Origin: Candidatus Symbiobacter sp. | GTDB lineage: Bacteria > Pseudomonadota > Alphaproteobacteria > Elsterales > Elsteraceae | Assembly (NCBI GenBank): GCA_030054015.1 | Contig: JASGCR010000068.1 | Location: 1-9,281 of the forward strand | Reading direction: 5' to 3' | Length of the DNA stretch: 9,281 nt | In this document: in pieces, positions 6,016 to 9,281 of the stretch | Numbering within the stretch: position 1 is the stretch's first letter | Layout of the letters: every line of letters starts with the position of its first letter | The notes under the pieces: model-generated | Told to the model about the DNA's origin: nothing | Database searches by the model: none | Seen by the model: the letters and a program-made list of their open reading frames with translations, nothing else | Made by a program: the position numbers and the translations under genes

Positions 6016-6294
6016 ATGATTATCCGATTTCGCCATCGCGGTTTAAAATTGTTATATGACTCCGGCGATCATCGTTTGCTGCAACCGCAATTGGCGGCAA
6101 AAATTTCGCGCATTTTGGCGCGTTTAGATGTGATCGAGACTCCCCAAGATATGGATTTGCCGGGCTATTATTTGCACAAATTATCGGGTGACCTGAAAAA
6201 TTTTTGGTCGGTACGGGTTACCGGCAATTGGCGCATTATTTTCCAAGTCACCGAAGACGGGATCGATCAGGTTGATTTAACCGATTATCATTAA
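6016..6294 (+). CDS. higB: HigB-type toxin (RelE/ParE superfamily mRNA interferase)
   Basis: 92 residues, full length for the family. HigB toxins cleave mRNA at the ribosome and are neutralised by HigA. Family landmarks are all visible: FRHRGLKLLYDSG (5-17), the helix AAKISRILARLDVIETPQDMDLPG, YYLHKLSGDLKNFWSVRV (51-68) and the C-terminal NWRIIFQV and VDLTDYH. The paired Arg and the final DYH are typical of active members, so the toxin looks intact. No Shine-Dalgarno sequence precedes ATG 6016. A promoter at 5981-6009 would place the transcript start at or next to the ATG, so the toxin may be translated from a leaderless message and kept at low output. Toxin-first order is normal for HigBA. 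Confidence 0.93.
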   Translation: MIIRFRHRGLKLLYDSGDHRLLQPQLAAKISRILARLDVIETPQDMDLPGYYLHKLSGDLKNFWSVRVTGNWRIIFQVTEDGIDQVDLTDYH

Positions 6295-6318
6295 TCCATT
6301 TTCATAAGGAGATGTTAC

Positions 6319-6603
6319 ATGCCCATGAAAAACCCACCCCATCCTGGATATGCGGTTGCCGAGGATTGCCTGGCTCCGCTCGGCCTGACCTTGACCAAGG
6401 CTGCCGCAATATTGGGCATAAGCCGCAAACAACTTTCCGCGATTGTCAATGGACGGGCGGGCATCTCGCCGGAAATGGCGATCAGGCTTGACAAAGCCTT
6501 TGGCGGCGGCGCCCAAACCTGGCACCAACTCCAGGCCCATTATGATTTTGCCCAGGCAAGCCTTCATGCCGACCAGATCAATGTCGCAAGATATGTCGCT
6601 TAA
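6319..6603 (+). CDS. higA: HigA-type antitoxin (XRE-family HTH)
   Basis: 94 residues. The protein opens with the PPHPG box characteristic of HigA, followed by a helix-turn-helix: LTLTKAAAILGISRKQLSAIV (about 23-43), then NGRAGISPEMAIRLDKAFGGG. It binds HigB and, through the HTH, the operator before higB. AAGGAG (6306-6311) sits seven bases before ATG 6319, a far better ribosome site than the toxin has. This fits antitoxin production in excess. A second in-frame ATG at 6325 is less well placed. It starts 24 bases after the higB stop, so both are on one mRNA. The message would end in the inverted repeat that begins 22 bases after the stop. Confidence 0.93.
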   Translation: MPMKNPPHPGYAVAEDCLAPLGLTLTKAAAILGISRKQLSAIVNGRAGISPEMAIRLDKAFGGGAQTWHQLQAHYDFAQASLHADQINVARYVA

Positions 6604-6625
6604 GGAAGGTCTGTATTGGTACCAA

Positions 6626-6761
6626 AAACAAAAAAAGTGGCATTTGCGAGCGGTTGCATCGCAACCGCGAAGCAATCCAGTAACATCCTGAAATTGCTAG
6701 ATTTTTCTGGATTGCTTCGCGGTTGCGATGCAACCGCTCGCAAATGCCACTTTTTTTGTTT
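6626..6761. repeat. 55-bp perfect inverted repeat, likely bidirectional terminator
   Basis: Arms 6626-6680 and 6707-6761 are exact reverse complements over 55 bases, separated by 26 bases. Each arm contains its own smaller hairpin, GCGGTTGC/GCAACCGC (6650-6668 and 6719-6737). Both outer ends carry seven T in the reading direction (plus: 6751-6757; minus: complement of 6630-6636), so RNA from higBA and RNA from rsmD would each give a long stem followed by a U run. It lies between two convergent units. Function as a terminator is inferred; such length and perfection also fit a recently moved palindromic element. Confidence 0.85.
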
Positions 6762-6798
6762 CTGAGACTTATTCAGAGTTTCCTTAACAATGCCTATT

Positions 6799-7404
6799 TT
6801 AGGTTATTAGAACGAGTTGCGCCTTGCCATATCGCCGTTGCTCGCATGAGGTAAAATTTTGTGAAACCGCCCAATTCATAACCATATCGGCTTCGCGCCG
6901 CGACGCTTCGGCAATTAGAAAAAAAGGCTTTTTCAGCCAATCGGTTTCCAACCAGGCCGCCAGGCTCGGCACCAGCAACCCTTGGTCATAAGGCGGATCA
7001 AAAAATGCCACCGTGGCAGGGGCGGCGGCGAAACCAGGCGGTATTTTGGGCGGTTTAGCGGCATCGCCCTGGTGTAAAATGAAACCACCGGAGTCATTTA
7101 ACCCTAGCTTGGTAAGGTTGGCGCGGGTTAAGGACACATCGCGGTCGCACCAGATTATGTGACCAAAGCCGCGTGATGCCGCCTCGATCCCCATCGCGCC
7201 GGTACCGCAACACACATCCAAAAACCGCATTTTGGCGAGGTCTCCCGAACCCAATTCGCCCGCGCCAAACTCACCGCCCTCAACTCGGCTGAAAATCATA
7301 TTAAAAACCGCCGCCCGCACCATTTCGGCGGTTGGGCGCACCGACAAATCCGCCGCCGTTTGCAGCAACCGCCCTTTATGTTGTCCGGCCAGCACGCGAA
7401 TCAT
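6799..7404 (-). CDS. rsmD: 16S rRNA (guanine(966)-N2)-methyltransferase
   Basis: 201 residues from ATG 7402-7404. RsmD transfers a methyl group from S-adenosylmethionine to N2 of G966 in 16S rRNA of the assembled small subunit. Visible: the N-terminal MIRVLAGQHKGRLL (1-14) and RPTAEMVRAAVFN (23-35); SAM motif I FLDVCCGTGAMGIEAASRG (61-79); the acidic residue after strand 2 (CDRD, Asp88); and the catalytic DPPY (136-139). An insert rich in Gly and Glu (about 41-58) precedes motif I. The frame stays open for 63 more codons upstream, but that part overlaps rluB and does not resemble the family. The ATG overlaps the rluB stop as ATGA and has no clear ribosome site, so it probably depends on coupling. 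Confidence 0.93.
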   Translation of the reverse strand: MIRVLAGQHKGRLLQTAADLSVRPTAEMVRAAVFNMIFSRVEGGEFGAGELGSGDLAKMRFLDVCCGTGAMGIEAASRGFGHIIWCDRDVSLTRANLTKLGLNDSGGFILHQGDAAKPPKIPPGFAAAPATVAFFDPPYDQGLLVPSLAAWLETDWLKKPFFLIAEASRREADMVMNWAVSQNFTSCEQRRYGKAQLVLIT

Positions 7405-8303
7405 TTTTTGTTCAAGCCCAGGCTGCGAATTTGGTGGGTGGAAATTTCGTCGATTTCGCCAGGGGCCAGCATCCCCAATTGAAAGGGGCCATAAGAAACG
7501 CGGATAAGCCGCGTCACCTGCCCGCCCAAAAATTCGATGATTTTGCGGATTTCGCGGTTTTTGCCCTCGGTCAAGGTGAGGGTGAGCCAGCAATTATCGC
7601 CGCGCTCGGAATCCAACCCGGCCTGAACGGCACCATATTTCACCCCGTCAATCTCGATGCCTTGGGCCAGGGCCGCCAATTTGTCCGGCGCAATTTTGCC
7701 AAACACGCGGGCGCGATACACACGCTTCCAGCCCTTGGCGGGCAATTCCAGGCCACGCGCCAATTCGCCATCATTGGTCAGCAAGATCAAGCCTTCCGAG
7801 GTAAAATCCAATCGCCCCACCGACACCACGCGCGGCAATGATTGGGGGAGAATTTCAAACAAAGTGGGGCGGCCTTCGGGATCACGATGAGTGATCATGA
7901 CATTGCGGGGTTTATGGCACCGCCACAAGCGGGTAGCCTCGGCGGCGGCCACCGCTTGCCCATCGACGGTGATATATTCATCGCCGCGCAAAACCAAAGC
8001 CGGTGACTCCAACACCACGCCATTGACCATGACTCGCCCCGAAAAAATCATTTTCTCGACATCACGGCGCGACGCCACCCCCGCCCGCGCCAGGATTTTG
8101 GCGATGCGCTCGCCGCCCGTGGCCGGAAGTGTCGCCGCTTCTTGGGCAGATTTTTTCCGAGTTGCGGGGGTTTCTGGGGGGGCAGAATCGCCGGGGCCAG
8201 GTTTTTTGGGCGGCGCGGATTTACGGATGATTTGCAGCCGCTCCCCCTGGCGTGGCGGGTTTTTTTTCACGTCGGCGCGGGTTTTTTGGTTGGTTTTTAT
8301 CAT
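7401..8303 (-). CDS. rluB: Pseudouridine synthase, RsuA/RluB/RluE/RluF family, probably RluB
   Basis: 300 residues. RluB converts U2605 of 23S rRNA to pseudouridine; no cofactor is needed. Order: a basic, Pro/Lys-rich tail (1-62), an S4 RNA-binding domain (GERIAKILARAGVASRRDVE, 64-83, to about 112), then the catalytic domain with KPRNVMITHRDPEGRP (131-146), SVGRLDFTSEGLILLTNDG (161-179; Asp166 is the catalytic aspartate) and GKNREIRKI (247-255). Large-subunit RluB is favoured over RsuA by the long disordered N-terminus and the common alphaproteobacterial pairing with rsmD; the exact target base is inferred. ATG 8301-8303 overlaps the stop of the amidotransferase gene (ATGA), and its stop overlaps the rsmD start. 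Confidence 0.88.
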   Translation of the reverse strand: MIKTNQKTRADVKKNPPRQGERLQIIRKSAPPKKPGPGDSAPPETPATRKKSAQEAATLPATGGERIAKILARAGVASRRDVEKMIFSGRVMVNGVVLESPALVLRGDEYITVDGQAVAAAEATRLWRCHKPRNVMITHRDPEGRPTLFEILPQSLPRVVSVGRLDFTSEGLILLTNDGELARGLELPAKGWKRVYRARVFGKIAPDKLAALAQGIEIDGVKYGAVQAGLDSERGDNCWLTLTLTEGKNREIRKIIEFLGGQVTRLIRVSYGPFQLGMLAPGEIDEISTHQIRSLGLNKK

Positions 8304-9103
8304 TTATGGTTCCTGTAATTTGCCGCATGAGCGATTAATTCGGTAAAAATCGCGCGATCGAGGTCGGTGATAAAGAATTCCGGATGCCATTCGATCCCGA
8401 AACAATAGAGGCGGCCTGGTACCTCGAAACCCTCAATCACCCCATCTGGGGCGACGGCATTGACGATAACGCCAGGCGGCAAAGTTTTGACCGCTTGGTG
8501 ATGGGCGGAATTGACCGCCACCGCATGTTTATCGACGATGCCAACCGCCGCCGCCCATTCGTAAAGCCGCGTGCCAGGTGTCAAGGCCACGACATGCCCA
8601 GGTTGGTCGCGCGGATTGGGTTGTTCATGCGCCAAAGCCTGGGGAACTTCGTCAGGAATATGTTGGATCAGCGTCCCGCCCAATGCCACCGTCAGCAATT
8701 GCTCGCCACCGCATATCCCCAAAATCGGCAGGTCAGCCGCCAAAGCCCCCTGCAGCATCGCCAGTTCAAATTGGCTGCGGCGGTCTTTGGTCACCACCGT
8801 GGCATGGCGGCTGGTTGCGCCAAACCAAGTAGGATCAACATCAAAGGCTCCGCCGGTGATCACCAAGCCATCGATCAGGGCCAAATAATCCGCGACCAGT
8901 TTGGGTTCATGCGGCAAGGGCAAGGGAATGCCGCCTTGCGCCGCCACCGCCCCGCTATAATTTTCCCGTAACGCATAAAAATCGAATTTGGAATATTTTC
9001 CCGCCGCGCCAGTCTCGCTATCGAGGGTTATCCCGATCACGGGTCGGTGGCTTGACCAGGGGGGTGGCTCGCGGCGTTGATTGGGGTCGGATATTGGCAT
9101 CAT
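8300..9103 (-). CDS. Class I glutamine amidotransferase, gamma-glutamyl-GABA hydrolase (PuuD)-like
   Basis: 267 residues from ATG 9101-9103. Peptidase C26 / PuuD-like proteins hydrolyse gamma-glutamyl amides, in E. coli gamma-glutamyl-GABA during putrescine breakdown. Seen: RPVIGITLDSE (20-30), YALRENY (43-49), the oxyanion loop ITGGAFDVDP (82-91), the nucleophile elbow GICGGEQLL (129-137, Cys131), NSAHHQAV (198-205) and WHPEF with His240 and Glu242, so the Cys-His-Glu triad is complete. No synthetase domain is attached, which fits a free-standing hydrolase. No puu genes are nearby, so the substrate is uncertain. In-frame starts at ATG 9152-9154 or TTG 9164-9166 would add 17-21 residues that do not look like the family. 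A weak minus-strand promoter (TTGTTA, 17 bases, TAGAGA) would start transcription downstream of both and favours ATG 9103. First gene of the rluB-rsmD operon. Confidence 0.8.
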   Translation of the reverse strand: MMPISDPNQRREPPPWSSHRPVIGITLDSETGAAGKYSKFDFYALRENYSGAVAAQGGIPLPLPHEPKLVADYLALIDGLVITGGAFDVDPTWFGATSRHATVVTKDRRSQFELAMLQGALAADLPILGICGGEQLLTVALGGTLIQHIPDEVPQALAHEQPNPRDQPGHVVALTPGTRLYEWAAAVGIVDKHAVAVNSAHHQAVKTLPPGVIVNAVAPDGVIEGFEVPGRLYCFGIEWHPEFFITDLDRAIFTELIAHAANYRNHK

Positions 9104-9237
9104 CAAAACAAACTTTGCACCAGGTGACAGCACCCTATCTCTACGCCAAAGCATTTGGGATAACAAGGGTGAGCGGGGTTAGGAGTTATTATTGCCAAAA
9201 AAAGAGCGTCAAATAGAAAGAGCGGCAAAAAAGGGAG

Positions 9238-9281
9238 CGTCATTACCCGCCACATTATCCGTTTACGGATAATGTGAGTCG
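9238..9281. repeat. Second CGTCATTACCC element, cut by the window end
   Basis: CGTCATTACCC (9238-9248) is identical to the left end of the element at 1216, and the preceding AAGGG (9231-9235) and following CCA are shared too. It is followed by a perfect 12-bp hairpin with a TT loop (9251-9276) whose stem sequence is unrelated to that of the first copy, and then AGTCG, which matches AGTTG at 1261-1265. The rest lies beyond the window. It sits in the spacer upstream of the amidotransferase gene, which otherwise (9104-9237) holds only A-rich sequence. Confidence 0.75.

Noticed and set aside
90..6777. Shared 12-mer GACTTATTCAGA at 90-101 and 6766-6777, both beside palindromes
   Set aside because: A few 12-base matches are expected by chance in a window of this size, and similarity does not extend cleanly beyond it. 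A link between the two palindrome regions is not shown.
7405..7593. Upstream extension of the rsmD frame by 63 codons
   Set aside because: It lies inside rluB in another frame. RsmD proteins begin at the MIRVLAGQHKGR segment, and the ATGA overlap at 7401-7404 explains the start.
7332..7841. Long plus-strand ORF opposite rluB, and a similar one at 8384-8971 opposite the amidotransferase gene
   Set aside because: Both are antisense shadows of well-recognised genes with high GC at codon third positions. Neither shows any protein family feature or ribosome site.

Overview
The window looks like chromosomal DNA of an alphaproteobacterium, probably uncultured. The basis is the TPR-protein/ispE pair, the style of the RsmD and RluB proteins, and a GC-leaning third codon position in most genes. 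This taxonomic call is inference. Ten protein genes and one tRNA are supported. Much of the space between genes is unusually rich in long palindromes.

Left part (1-1470). A three-palindrome intergenic block (20-127) is followed by a minus-strand pair read folB then a flavoprotein gene, joined by a 4-base ATGA stop/start overlap. The flavoprotein resembles bacterial dihydromethanopterin reductases of the AfpA/DmrB type, so the pair may serve tetrahydromethanopterin (or folate) synthesis. Between folB and the next plus-strand gene lies a 181-base structured element (1216-1396) bounded by the inverted motif CGTCATTACCC.

Centre (1471-5227). A 610-residue TPR protein with an N-terminal membrane anchor or signal is followed almost directly by ispE of the non-mevalonate isoprenoid pathway. 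The end of ispE drifts into AT-rich DNA. An AT-rich minus-strand gene follows, for a two-TM, possibly GAF-like protein of unknown function, and then about 490 bases without a gene. This block looks acquired.

Right-centre (5228-6798). tRNA-Gln(UUG) is followed at once by three copies of a 35-base GC-rich tandem repeat. Next comes a HigB-HigA type II toxin-antitoxin pair with a palindromic operator directly in front of the toxin start. A 55-bp perfect inverted repeat (6626-6761) closes this unit and separates it from the convergent rsmD.

Right part (6799-9281). Three minus-strand genes are transcribed in the order class I glutamine amidotransferase (PuuD-like), RluB-type pseudouridine synthase, RsmD. 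Both junctions are ATGA overlaps, so they form a translationally coupled operon centred on rRNA modification. Upstream of it, at the window edge, a second member of the CGTCATTACCC element begins. Its first hairpin has an entirely different stem sequence, but the flanks are conserved and one pair has changed in a compensatory way (A1227-T1264 versus G9249-C9280). This is the most unexpected signal in the window.
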